Positions 45,531 to 56,899 of a stretch of 64,000 bases of DNA are shown here, in pieces. Source of the stretch: Amblyomma americanum (lineage: Eukaryota; Arthropoda; Arachnida; Ixodida; Ixodidae); contig NC_135505.1 in NCBI RefSeq assembly GCF_052857255.1, positions 44,718,520-44,782,519 on the forward strand, read 5' to 3'. The notes under the pieces were generated by a model. That model worked only from the letters and a program-made list of their open reading frames with translations, made no database searches and was not told the DNA's origin. Position numbers and translations under genes: made by a program. Positions within the stretch are counted from its first letter, which is position 1, and each line of letters begins with the position of its first letter.

Positions 45531-46608
45531 CAAGCGCTCCATAACGATCGCAAAGTACAACATTGATGACTTGACTACACAACTCCTCACTGCGGCAGCA
45601 CTATGAGCAGTACATTTGAACAAAGAAAAGAAATCGCGCTGAAATTAAGAAATTTGGGGAACACTTAACTCCGCCTTGTTGGTATGATGCTATAGCATTA
45701 ACAGGTCTTTTCTGCGGCTTGGTGTCCTCTGCATATTTTGTATTCGAAATTTCAGGCTATTTCGCATGGTCTCATGACGTAACATTTAGCCCGGTGAGCA
45801 ATGAGCACTCGACCGTATAACCAGCCAACAGCCACCCGCTAGTGCACCTCCCATCTCGGACATGTGACGGCGCTTGGTCATGTCACCAGGTATCGTAATC
45901 TAGTATCTTAACCCCGCTCAGCCACAGCGTTTAATGCCGGGATGCATGAGGCGTTTTTACGGCGTGAGGCCGGCGATTTTCACCCGATGGTGAGCGCCGC
46001 CACCAATGTGGACCTACCAGATAATTTTCGCACGTCGTCCGACGACGGTTGATGAGGCGGCGGCTGACGCGAGCGAATAGGTGCGCAGAAAGCCCGCTCT
46101 TTTCCGATATGACTGCTTGCGCACGTCGCCGTCGACGAGGCCGCCATGGCCGACGAGCACGTGGCGACTTGGGGGGCGGGCATGGAAACGTGACTGTCTT
46201 GAAGATAAACGATTCATCAAGCATAGCATGTCTTTTTTTTATGGGGACATGAATTACTGTCGTATGAAAATGGGCGCGCGCGTTTCCTCAAGGCCGGTGG
46301 AAGAAAACCACGCGCGCAAAAAGCCTGTGTTGTCTCGAGCGTGTGGTTCTCGATATCTGGACATATTCATGCGGAGTAATGTGATGAAAAAAAAAATTCG
46401 AGGGATCTGGTTGCATGTTACATTCTCGAATTTCCTGTTTACATTATCCCTACGTCATAAGACAGGCCGGTGATCAGCCATGGAACTTAAAAGCTTCACA
46501 TCCTGAGCCGGCCCTCGCCCTCCTAACCAAGCCAAACTTGCGACAAGCCAAGTGGGAGCTCCGCGTTTTTGCGCCACTGCATGCAATGGACTCTACCGTG
46601 GCGCGCGC
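45531..46608. other. Unassigned region, GC-rich at 45950-46190
   Basis: Overlapping Arg-rich frames on both strands at 45930-46250 reflect GC-rich composition rather than a gene. Nothing recognised. Confidence 0.4.
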
Positions 46609-46647
46609 GCACACACCCACACACAGCCCAACACACACACACACACA
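46609..46647. repeat. Interrupted (CA)n microsatellite
   Basis: About 39 bp of CA dinucleotides with CCC and GCC interruptions. Confidence 0.9.
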
Positions 46648-47033
46648 TGCAGAAAAAGGCAGTGAACTAGGGCGCCAGGAAGTCACGTGCATGCAGGTAC
46701 AATTCCTATACAAGCGCATCCCGAAAATGGTTACACGTTTAAATGGTATTATTCAATAATTTGTACGATGAGCAACCTGTCACCATACTTGTGTATAAAT
46801 GCAGGAAACACATGTTGTGTGCAAGCAGCCTAGGTAAAATGATCAGCGCCGTTCGTAAGTAGAAGGCAGCATATTTTCATTTTTGCGAAAGCATAGCAGC
46901 TCACAAGGAGGAAAATCAGGCGTTGTCCTCCCCAGAGGTTTGGAAAAACCACGTGACCAAATCAGAAAAAGAAAAATTAAGTTTCGTAAATAAAATACTT
47001 TCCGAAGTGGGTTCCGCACCCACGAAGGGAACC
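46648..47033. other. Unassigned spacer
   Basis: No feature recognised. Confidence 0.4.
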
Positions 47034-47257
47034 CGCCGCATTGGCTCAGTGGATAGGGCGCGATGTCAGTGCACGCTAAACATCCCCAGGTGTTCTAAAT
47101 TATTCCAGAACCCTCCACTACGGCACCTTTTTCTCCTTTTTTTTTCACTCCCTCCATTTTCCCTTTACGGCGCGGTTCAGGTGTCAGCCGATATGAAAGA
47201 CAGATACTGCGACATTTCCTTTCTCAAAAAACCAATTTTCAATTTTTACTTTCAAGG
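47034..47257 (+). mobile_element. tRNA-derived SINE with an internal deletion
   Basis: Starts CCGCCGCATTGGCTCAGTGG (A box), then jumps directly to GATGTCAGTGCACGCT, losing the B-box region. It continues through CCCCAGGTGTTCTAAATTA and CCCTCCACTACGGCACC to TTTCCTTTCTCAAAAAACC. Same family as 33951-34260. Loss of the B box should silence polymerase III transcription. Confidence 0.82.
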
Positions 47258-47271
47258 TTAGTTTCTAAAAT

Positions 47272-47345
47272 TAGTTTTGAGGAAAGGAAATGGCGCAGTA
47301 ACTGTCTCACATATATCGGTGGACGCTCGAACCACGCCGTGAGAG
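47272..47345 (-). mobile_element. SINE 3' fragment, inverted next to the previous copy
   Basis: TTTTGAGGAAAGGAAATGGCG is the complement of the 3' end of the adjacent SINE family, so two copies lie tail-to-tail within about 15 bp. Confidence 0.65.
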
Positions 47346-47429
47346 GACTGACCTCTGGCCCACTTGAAGGTCAAAACCGTAAGCACCGCGAAATTGTTAC
47401 GAGGTAGCATAGTGAAGCTTTCGCATCAA

Positions 47430-47560
47430 AAGTGAAGGAAAATAATGTTGCCGGCCGTGGCAATTGCTATCTAATATCTTAACCACCCGAGCTCCAGCCG
47501 GCGGAGGAGAAAGGGAAATGATATCGAGGAGAAATATAAAGGGGAGCGATAGCAAGGAAG
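47430..47560 (+). repeat. Dispersed repeat, inverted relative to 28320-28430
   Basis: Contains TGTTGCCGGCC and CAATTGCTATCTAAT, matching the complement of 28320-28430. Unclassified. Confidence 0.5.
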
Positions 47561-48854
47561 CACAGGATCGAGTATTCGGGTGTGGCTCAATCCCCGGTCC
47601 GCTTTCGAAGGGGGATGCCATTCACATACCTGGCTTAATATCTCATATGGGCCCTTGAGGCTTGGGTGTTACGCATATTTTGAAAGTATGGCGGAGTGCT
47701 TGGCGTAACGCACTCTGGCACAGGTCAGCCCGGTATTGCACTGCCTCCGGGATTGGCCCGTGGCCTACGGGCTATTGCGCGCGCTTTTCTTCTGTCTCTT
47801 TATTCCCATCTTTCACCTCCTACTATCAGCACGCAGGCAGCTGGGCGTGGCTCCGCATTGAGCCAGTAAGCAAGCCCGTGCTTTTCCTTTCGTCCTTCTG
47901 TCGACAACTCAACTCAACTCGAAAAAAGGAAGCACAGGGGCTCGAGCTGGGTTTGGGTATCGTCGCCTTCATCAACTTCCATTCGGGCGGCGTGAACTGA
48001 TCAGCTTGGCTGGCCATTGCATTAGAGCAGCACGCCATCGCCGCAGCCGAACACCACGCTGCAAGCTTTCTCCTTCACAGCTCGTCAGTAGACTTAATTG
48101 TTGTCCGTAATTTTTTTCCCCGTTGCGAAAAAACTTGACAATTATGGTGAGTCAGGTTATAACTGCAACCTCTTTCGAAAAAATAAAAACACTGACGTGT
48201 AAACAAATGCGCAACACAAGGTTCTTACTGATGCTTATACGGCCGCTAGTTCTCTTCTGTCACCAGTCATCAGATTTTCTGTACAGCAAAACACCATTTA
48301 CCATGAAGACACAGACCGTCCCACGGGGAGAAGTTGGGTGCAGCGCTAAAAAAATTCTATTCCACGCATTATGCTCTGGACTCACTGAGTGATAGCTGGG
48401 CCTTGGCAGAATTCTGGAACATTTAGCCATATCTTGTGTGATGTGCATATATACCGCCAGTAGTTTTTGACAAATGGCCCCTCAAAGTAGGACAAAGACG
48501 GGGCGTGTACGCCGCTTCAACCCCAACCCGACTTCTTTCTTTTCTTGCACCGCAGTAAAGGAACAGACTAGGGGAGCCGCACAGTCAGCCCGTTTCGAAC
48601 ACGCTGGGTGGAAAAAAAAACAAAACAGAAACGCGAAGGGTGCCCCCCTCCCGAGGAGCTTGGCTTGAGGGGAGGACACACAAAGCGGACAATGGGCGAA
48701 GCTTACTAGCGTCTCTCTCTCAAACCGGGAGGAAGAATGCAAGAGAAGGAGGAGGAGCTCAACTTCATGCGGCCCGTGGTGGCGGCGTTGTGAACTAGGA
48801 GCGGATGAACCAGAATCCTGGCCATGGCGCATGATCTAGCCATTAGTCTTGACG
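47561..48854. other. Unassigned region
   Basis: Frames of up to 116 codons on both strands without recognisable motifs. No clear repeat structure. Confidence 0.4.
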
Positions 48855-49210
48855 ACTGCAATCAGATATATTACTACTAGACTTCTCTAAAGCATTTGAC
48901 AGTGTAAGACACAACAAACTAATATCAAAACTACGCATCATAATTGGAGATGGCCCAATGTTACTTTGGATCAAGGATTTTTGGACGAACCGCTCACAAT
49001 TTGTAACTTTCGAACATGCTTATTCAAGAACAGTTCCCGTTAAATCGGAGTCCCGCAGGGATCTGTCCTACGACCAGTGTTATTTGCAGTTCTCATCATT
49101 GTAGAAATAAACATACACTCGCCAAAAGTTTCGGCGAAAAAGAAACACGACGTTGCGGGGCCCGTACGGCTCCCTTGATCACATAGAGCGCCGCATGAAA
49201 GGACGGTGGC

Positions 49211-49985
49211 TTAATTACGGTTAAAATTGCGTAATATTCGATTATAGATCTCTGAAAGATTTCCACGTGTCCTGTTAAGAGCATGCTTCGTGTTGTGTTT
49301 ATCAAAAGATTCTAAAAGAAGGCGCAATGATAAGTTTTTCTCTGTGGCGATGATTGCTGCTTCGTCCCAATCGATGGTGTGTCCCGTTGTTACGCTGTGT
49401 TCCGCCAAAGCATTAGAAGTGGAGCGGCCGTTCGTGACGTCATTGTGATGCTCTCTCAGCATGCGTCTGAAGTTTCCGGTTTCGCCATTGTAAGCGTCGT
49501 CACAGACTTTACATGGTATCTTGTATACCACACCCTGGTACCTTGAGAGATCTAGACGATTTTTACCCGGACCAGCTGCTGTTTAATCTTGCTGGTAGGC
49601 ACATGAAAAATGTGCACGTCATAGCCTTTGGAAATGCGTGCAAGTGCTTTGCTTACCCCGAAAGCATAAGGAATGCTCGCTCGCTTGGCTCCTGCGTTTT
49701 TCTGCTCTTTGCCAGGATTGGAAGCGTGAGCGGAGTTCTCTTGGCTTTTTATTAACTGCTGTGGATATGCATTGCTCTTTAAGTCTTACTTCAATTTGTC
49801 GATTTCGCAGCGGAGATTTTCTTGGCCCGAGCATAGGGTGAAAGCGCGATTAAAAAGAAAGTTGGCGACTGACCGCTTGTGACCAATTGGATGTATGTAC
49901 AGACAGCTAAGGTACTTTCCGGTGCGTCGGTTTTCGATATACTGAGGTTTCAAGCGCGGTTGTTTTTCGCTGCACGAGGACATCA
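49211..49985 (-). pseudogene. PLE left arm: RT thumb and GIY-YIG endonuclease
   Basis: On the minus strand: FLDVLVQ-type thumb sequence (49985), HPIGHKRSVANFLF, then a frameshift to RRSQASEHSLCFRGK, then PTSKIKQQLV, and VYKIPCKVCDDAYNGETGNF starting the GIY-YIG domain, followed by RRMLREHHNDV and AEHSVTTGHTIDW. The frame 49531-49211 is open. The YIGE of the family reads YNGE here. PLEs copy RNA onto DNA ends and use the GIY-YIG domain for target nicking. The catalytic RT palm is absent, so the arm is 5' truncated. Confidence 0.85.
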
Positions 49986-50055
49986 AGAAAAGGAATTTTT
50001 TCTTTAGCTTCTTTTTCCATGGTAAATTGTACTGATGGAAAAAAATCCCATTTTC

Positions 50056-50833
50056 TTCATGTCATTGTGCAGCGAAAAACAACCGTGCTTGAATCTCAGT
50101 ATATCGAAAACCGACGTACACCGGGAAGTACCTCAACTTTCACTCCGCACATACAATTGGTCACTAGCGGTCAGTCGCCAAATCGCTTTTGAATCGCGCT
50201 TTCACCCTATGCTCGAGGCAAGAAAAGCTCCGCTGCGAAATCGACAAATTGAAGTAAGACTTAAAGAGCAATGTATATCCTCAGCAGTTAATAAAAAGCC
50301 AAGAGCACTCCGCTCATGCTTCCCGTCCTGGCAAAGAGCAGAAAAACGCAGGAGCCAAGCGAGCGAGCATTCCTTATGCTTTCGGGGTAAGCAAAGCACT
50401 TGCACTCATTTCCAATGGCTATGACGTGCACATTTTTCATGGGCCTACCAGCAAGATTAAACAACAGCTAGTCCGGGTAAAAGATTGTCTAGATCTCTCA
50501 AGGTACCCGGGCGTGGTACACAAGATACCGTGTCAAGTCTGTGACGCCGCTTATATTGGCGAAACCGGAAACTTCAGATGTAGGCTCAGAGAGCATCAGA
50601 ATGACGTCGCGAACGGCCGCTCCACATCTAATGCTTTGGCGGAACACAGCGTATCAACGAGACACACCATCGATTCGGACGAACCATCAGTCATCGCCAC
50701 AGAGAAAAACTTATCACTGCGCCGTCTTTTAGAATCTTTTCATATACAAAACACGAAGCATGCTCTTAACAGGACACGCGAAAATCTTCCACAGATCTAC
50801 AATCGGACATTACGCAATTTTAACCGCACTTAA
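50056..50833 (+). pseudogene. PLE right arm: RT thumb and GIY-YIG endonuclease
   Basis: Same order on the plus strand: a 129-codon frame (50035-50424) with the decayed thumb region, then an open frame 50426-50833 with GPTSKIKQQLVRVKD, VVHKIPCQVCDAAYIGETGN (intact YIGE), RCRLREHQNDV and AEHSVSTRHTIDSDE. The frame break near 50424 matches the one in the left arm, which suggests both arms derive from an already-broken copy or share the true frame relation. Confidence 0.85.
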
Positions 50834-52255
50834 GCCACCGTCCTTCCATGCGGCGCTCTCAGTGATCAAGGGACCCGTACGGGCCCCTAAAAGTCGTATT
50901 TTCTTTTCGTCAAAACTTTTGGCGAGTGTATGTTTATTTCTGCAATGTTCGCCCCTTGCCAGACGGTATTCCGTCAAACTCTGGACTATAGTTCTCATAA
51001 ACGATATTACCAACAATATTGAGTGTAACATAAAACTTTTCGCCGATGATTGCATTCTGTACAAAACGATAAAATCCTGAAGACCACCTTATGCTAAGCA
51101 GCTCTCCTAACACAATTGTTGAATTGTGTAACACTTGGCAGATCACATTAAAGAACCTAAAATCCGTTTGCATGAACGTCACCAAGAAAAAACTGCCATA
51201 TAACTAAGCCTACAGTATCAGTGAATCAACGTTTCAAGGTTCTCTGAACATAAACACCAAGGGTTAGCTTCTGACCTAAGATGGGACGCGCATATTGCTA
51301 ATGTTACCTCTGCTGCCTTGCGAAAGCTGTTCGTCTTTTGAAGATGCTTACGTCTGGCCCCTCGAAACACCAAACGTTTTGCATACGCTACCCTAGTAAG
51401 GCCAATTTTAAAATACGCAAGCACTGTTTGGTTCCCTCGATCAATCACTTACATCACTCACCGAAGAGAGTGCAATGAGAAGCTGTAAGATTCATTGATA
51501 ACAAACATAAACCCTCTGAATCCTCTACCGATCTTGCCGCATCATCTAGCCTTCCATAAATATTATCAAGGGCAAAACAATCTCGCCTGATGCTTCAATA
51601 TCAATTATTACACAACAGCTACAGCATAGATGTCTCTAAATATGCATCCTTCTCACAGCCACGGCAATCCCGGCACAACCATGCGCACACGCTAACTCAA
51701 TACTCATGCCGAAAAAACACTCTCAACGATTCTTTCTTTAGCCATAGCGAATGGAATCAACTCGATCCATCGAATACGATGTCGGACTCACTATCTTCCT
51801 TCTCCTCAAGATTAGTAGAATGTAACAAGAGTCAGTAAAGTGCCAATAGTCCTACATTTTGCAGATGACTGCCCAACATTTAATTACTGACATCTCTTGA
51901 TACTATGTCATTTTTAAGGATGATTGCATTGTCTATTGTCACCCGGCCGTTACCTTCTTTTTCTCTTTCTTCTAGTTCCTATTGTTAAATACTTCGAATA
52001 CTAGCATGCTGGCTGGCATGAACGATTGCTGCTGTACTTGTTTTCTTATTGTCACAGTTCTGAATCTTCAGAGTATTGTTTGGTAACCTGCCTACTAGTA
52101 GTTATCTAGCACATATTGTAATTAAGAGTTCTCTTTTTTGTTGATCTGCTTGTAATTTTTCTTCTATGTTTTGAACTTTATATTGGACTCATTGCCCACC
52201 CGCTACGGTCTCTTAATGAGACTGGCAGTATTGTATCGAAATAAACAGTCAAAAA

Positions 52256-52831
52256 AGGAGGAAATTTTAGCGCCGTTCGTTTCTGCCCCTGTGCAACGCC
52301 TGTGGGTAGGGAGAGCCGACGAGCCAACGTGGCCTTGACAACAAACAGCCCTGCAAGCCGGCCGGTACAGCGTTTTCTTCTCCTCTTTTTTTCTTTGGCA
52401 GCTTGGACGCGAACAGCTGCGGGCACTGCAAGAAAAAAGGGCGAAGAAAATCGTTTTTTTTCGTAAGGTGACCGAAGAAGCTGGATTTCGGCGGCATTGG
52501 AAGCCGGAGCTGAAGGCAATCTCTGCTGCTGGCATGGCCAGCATGGCCGCGGTATGTTAGGACGTTGGGCGCAATTTTCCTTCATGTCAGGCACAATTCG
52601 GGGTTTCCACGGACGTTTTGTCTGCTGCCTGTGGCTGCTTCAAGTCCGGTCGTGTCTATTTCCACTGTTCCGTCTGTGGCTAACATGTTCCTTTCACAGT
52701 GCTTGCTGCGAAGACGGATTTGGGTTGCAACGATTTGGCGTGTGCGAATTCGTGAGGCCACAACGAGGGCGGATCGAGCACGCGAGAAGAGTGGAGAGTT
52801 GCTTCCATCTTGACTTTGCGTGGATACTTAT
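52256..52831. other. Unassigned spacer
   Basis: Frames on both strands without motifs. No repeat identified. Confidence 0.4.
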
Positions 52832-52990
52832 GGTTTATGGTTTATGGGTGTTTAACGTCCCAAAGCGCGTCAGGCTTTGAGGGACGCCGTAGTGAAGGGC
52901 TCCGGAAATTTCAACCACCTAGGGTTCTTTTACGTGCACTGACATCACACAGCACACGGGCTTCCAGAACTTCGCCTCCATCGAAAATCG
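52832..52990 (-). mobile_element. Partial Ruka-type SINE lacking the tRNA head
   Basis: The plus strand reads GTTTAACGTCCCAAAGCG through GGCTCCGGAAATTTCAACCA and CTTCGCCTCCATCGAAA, the complement of the SINE body; truncated before the promoter. Confidence 0.82.
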
Positions 52991-53149
52991 ACCACAGCTA
53001 TTTGCTGTCGATACGTACATGTAAGTCTTCATGTACTGCATGCACAAGCATAGAAAGTTGGTCTTGCTGACGTGAGTTCGTCTTGAAAACCGCGCTAACG
53101 ATGGACAACACGAGCGCCTTCGTCTTTCTGGTACCGTTCAGCAAGACGA

Positions 53150-53480
53150 AAATTTGACGACTTAGTAAGTATTCATCATTTTTGCTCACAGCGCAACAAG
53201 AACGGGACTTGAGGCTAACGGCAAACACACTCAAGCGCTGACAATCAATTTTTTTTTATTGAACGAAAGGAGTATATATACAGACAAATAATGACTGATC
53301 AAGACAACAAAAGTTATCTGGAAGGCACATGGGAGGTCAGATAACTCAATTCCCTCTCGTATAATGTATATATACGCCTTCCCATATTCAATAAAAGACC
53401 AGTTGATAGTCAGCGCTTGTTTGCGTTTGTCTTTCGTCTCGTGTCTCATTATTGTTACGCTGTGAGCAAAAATGATATTT
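53150..53480. repeat. Mirrored repeat resembling PLE ends
   Basis: Left arm about 53165-53280 and right arm about 53340-53480 are diverged reverse complements; shared blocks include TTTTTGCTCACAGCG, CAAGCGCTGAC and TATATATAC. The CAAGCGCTGACTATCAAC-like block is, as I recall, typical of tick PLE ends. No coding sequence remains between the arms. Confidence 0.6.
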
Positions 53481-53679
53481 CTCGCCTCTTCTTTTGCGCA
53501 GTTATCAAGACGAAGCTGCGTGATTCCACGCGAGTTCAAACTGACTAAATATTTCAAACTATAAGTTTTCTTGATTCAATACGCCACCAGTGAATTTAGT
53601 TTTGTGAAAGTGCTATTTCAGAAGAAAAAAATATAAACGACGCCGTGGCACAGGCAGCCCGATCAAAACGCACGACAGA

Positions 53680-54215
53680 ATTTTTTGTCGCGCATCTGTC
53701 GCGCGACACAATTTTGTGTCGCAAGACAAGCTGTCTTGTCGTGCCTTGTGTCGTGCGACAAGGTTCGTGTCGTGGGTTCTTTCGCGCGACAAAGTTGTTT
53801 GTAGTAGGTTCTGCCGCACGACAGACATCATTCCTGCATTTTGTCGTGCGAAGAAGGTCCCTGTCGCAGCATTTGTCGTGCGACAGGTTTCTGTCGCAGG
53901 TACTGTCGCGCGACAGAGGGAGTCATGCCGCGCGACAGAGATTGCGTGCCTCAGCAAAGTTGCCTGTCGTGGGTTCAGTCGCGCGACAGACTTCTATCGC
54001 GCCTCTTTTCACGCGACAAAAGTACCTGTCGTGCGGCCTGTCGCGCGACACAACAGCTTGTCGTGGGATATGCCGCGCAACAGATACCTGTCGTGGATTG
54101 TGCCGCGCGATAGATACCTATCGTGGGATGTGTCATACGACAGATTCCTGGTGAGGGTAATTGTTTTACTGCAGAATCCTAGAAATACTGTCGTGCTGTC
54201 GTGTGACAGCGATAG
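53680..54215. repeat. Array of palindromic ~31-bp units (TGTCGCGCGACA-type)
   Basis: About 15 diverged copies of the self-complementary core TGTCGCGCGACA recur at roughly 30-32-bp intervals (for example 53697, 53875, 53907, 53980, 54041, 54103), alternating with CTGTCGTGGG-type spacers. Open frames of up to 200 codons cross it in all directions because of the regular composition, giving peptides with repeated CRATD or ARQT; I do not regard these as genes. Confidence 0.85.
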
Positions 54216-56899
54216 GATCAAATTGACCAAAGATGCTTCAAAGCGCATTCACTGTGGCGAGTCGCGAAGAGGATGCGAGGTGCTCTGGTCTGTTGGTGAC
54301 GGGCCTCGAGCGAAATGAAGTGCTCATTCACATTGGCGAATCGAGTTTTCAACTCGCTTCCCGCGACCTGGCTCTCTCACCGAACGAGAATTGGCTTAGA
54401 GGAGAGGCACTGCTCGAGCACTCACCTAATTCCCTTCTGTTCACACATGGCAATGTGACGAAAGTAGTGCATGCTTAAGGGTATAATGCGGCTTTGAAAG
54501 CCCAAAGAGCTGTAATGCACAAGCGACGAAGCCAGCGGTGCCTGCGTATCCGCACGCGCTTGCAGTGGCGGCATGTAGCTGCAGCCACGGCAGCGCCTGC
54601 ACACCAATCGGTGTGCGCAAGTCGAATGGCGTTACTGAAAGTCAGTGTCCTATTGGCTTCTGTGACATGTTCAAGCCATGTAACATAATGTACCGCTACT
54701 ACTACATGCACAGAAAAGGCCAAGGAAACTTCTATGCGTCGCGGAAAAGAATGTAGTTAATCGTCAATCAGGGAAAATTACTCGCCATAACCATCCGGCT
54801 ACACAAAGGCAGCATGTGTGTACATGCACGCAGTTCTCTGTATAAATGTTCAAAGCAACCCCGATATTTTTCCTCGTTTCAGTTTTAAGAGCGTCACCTC
54901 TTACTACTTACGTTTGTCAAGGACACGTCTGTCTGCAGGAAAGGTCAAATTGGCCAAGACCGTTACCACACTATATCACATAGCAACAGCGGGCGCGTAG
55001 AGCCTCAGTTGTCACAGATACCTTCGATCCGTTTTACATATGCCAGTTTAGCGGCTATCGAAGTGGAACCCCGGGGACACCTATTTGCATCAAATTTGGG
55101 GGCCCCCCGTTTGACGCATAACGATCGAAGTGGTGTCATTTGACTTGTCATGTTCCTGATGATAAAATAAATATTTAGATGAAGCCCAAAATATGTGTGG
55201 GATTCGCACCGACGACCTTTTCGCCCCAAACCGTGCATTCCGGGGACTTCCAGACAGCCATATGGCCTAATCGTTTGTCGCAGAGGGTTCCGGATGCGGT
55301 CAAACAATTCGTCTTGTTGTAATGCACACGTTTTTAAAATTCGTTAACTGATATATAGGGAGGAAACATACAGGATATAGCGAAGGTGGCTGTAAATCGC
55401 AATAGTAGTGCAAAATCTTTCAAGTAGATGACGCTGCTTGTATCTTAGAACAAATGTTTCCGAAACGAAACGCTCTCAGATGTTTGTGTTTTGTCTTCCC
55501 CACGTTTGCTGAGCACCCCGATCTAGCACCCAGATCTAAACACTTGAAGCTCTCGTAGCTAACGCTCTTAAGTCCAACACTGATGCAGTGTTGGCGGAGA
55601 ATTTTTTAGCGGCAGTGACGTGGTGGTTATCATAAAACAGCAAAAAAAAAATACTTTACGACGTCGTTCATTGCCTTCACTGAAAATTTCATGACGGTGA
55701 CACGAAAATGTCGCTAAATATAGAAAACAGCGTATGCAGCCGAATGTGAAATGCGGCGGCCGGCGAGTTTGAACCGATTTGATTCTCGGTCGAAATGAGA
55801 ATAAAGTCTTGGGACTGACGTCAACCGCGCGCTTTAAAGAGTTTCGCCTGCTTTGACACAGTCTAGCTCCTGTGCAGCCGCGCTCGGTCCTCTAAACTAC
55901 TCTGGTCCCAGTGTGACTGTGTGCTATGACAATATGAGCGAAAAGAAGGATGTCTGGGGGTTTTGATGTGCACCACAGCCATACAGTTGAGCGACATGAT
56001 AACGTACGGGCGCGGAATGCCAGCCTGAATACCGGCCGCCAGCATCAGAAAAATGCGACAGTAATGTTTGTTCAAGTCCATACTAAGCCGTCGGATGGAG
56101 TATCGTTGGCCAATATCGAGTCGTTGGTAGAAGCGATAACAGGAATACAAACAAATGTCTCCCCAAGGCGCCTTTAATTGCTGCTGCTCAATCGCGGCTC
56201 TCCTGGCCTCAGCTGGCTCCGCTCCTGAAGGTGTCGCGGAAACCGAGCATATCTTTGTTTTACTATGAGACGAGGTTCACAGTAAAACGATGACGAGAGC
56301 AGAGCCTCAGCGCTAGCCAGTTTCGAAGTGCACTCAGCTGCTGCATCGATGTGAAACCGGCTAGGCTTAGCGACGACTAGGGCAGCCAGGGGGTAGCGCG
56401 TAGTTCATTGCCCGGCGCACCCGCGGGCGGCGTCGTTCCCGAAAGCTCGCCTCGCTCACTCCGGCTGGCTCACTGATTGGCTCAACAGCTTGCGACCTTC
56501 ACTCGGAAGGCTGGAAAATCGAGCAGCGAGCGACTGGCGCTGCGACTGAGCGATACTTTATGCCCAAGTTTGCACTACTGGTGAACAACCTTTAACGCCC
56601 ATGTGCTTGGGTTATCGGCTGCGTTGCGGCGAGTCTTATAGTGGTTTCCATTAGGCGAACAGGAGCACTTTTAACTGCGCTCAAAGTGCTCTCGCTAGTT
56701 CCAGCGCCTACCAGTGGTCGAGCAGGTGCAGGAGCGTTGTGTTCCTTTGGCTGAGGAGGAGTGCTTTTGCGGCGCCGAGAGCAGCCGAGAGCAGTTCTGG
56801 GTGCTCCGTCGTCAGCGGCGGAGTAACAGGGGAACGGAGGAAGTCACGTGACCTTTTTGACGTCACTTCTGGTTTTATCTTTGGGAAGGCCGAGGAGAA
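54216..56899. other. Unassigned region, GC-rich at its right end
   Basis: An 81-codon frame at 54233-54478 and others lack motifs. 56380-56890 is GC-rich and may include the promoter of the Harbinger-type gene. Confidence 0.4.

Larger units (their letters stand above)
49097..50990. mobile_element. Mirrored Penelope-like element pair with 8-bp target duplication
   Basis: Two PLE copies face each other head-to-head as a near-palindrome: left arm about 49100-49983, right arm about 50056-50951, with a ~70-bp centre. I estimate about 90% arm identity. Outer ends read GAAATAAACATACACTCGCC on both arms. GTTCTCAT occurs at 49089-49096 and 50991-50998, flanking the whole pair, so both arms entered as one unit. 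A 40-bp tail beyond the right arm is inside the duplication. Confidence 0.9.
48855..52255 (+). mobile_element. Jockey/CR1-type LINE split by a mirrored PLE
   Basis: The left part (48860-49096) encodes DILLLDFSKAFDSVRHNKL and, after a frameshift, VPQGSVLRPVLFAVLI. The right part (50991-51840) continues directly with INDITNNIECNIKLFADDCILY (FADD intact), then decayed C-terminal RT (LVRPILKYASTVWF). A 3' UTR runs to GGCAGTATTGTATCGAAATAA and a short A run near 52255. The RT halves join exactly once the 1.9-kb PLE and one copy of GTTCTCAT are removed. The LINE is 5' truncated and carries many stops. Confidence 0.87.

Noticed and set aside
49211..50833. CRISPR or inverted gene pair
   Set aside because: The mirrored frames are two PLE copies; there is no spacer-repeat periodicity.
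53645..54318. Frames of 90-200 codons with repeated Cys/Arg/Asp peptides
   Set aside because: They follow from the regular palindromic 31-bp repeat and are open in several phases on both strands.
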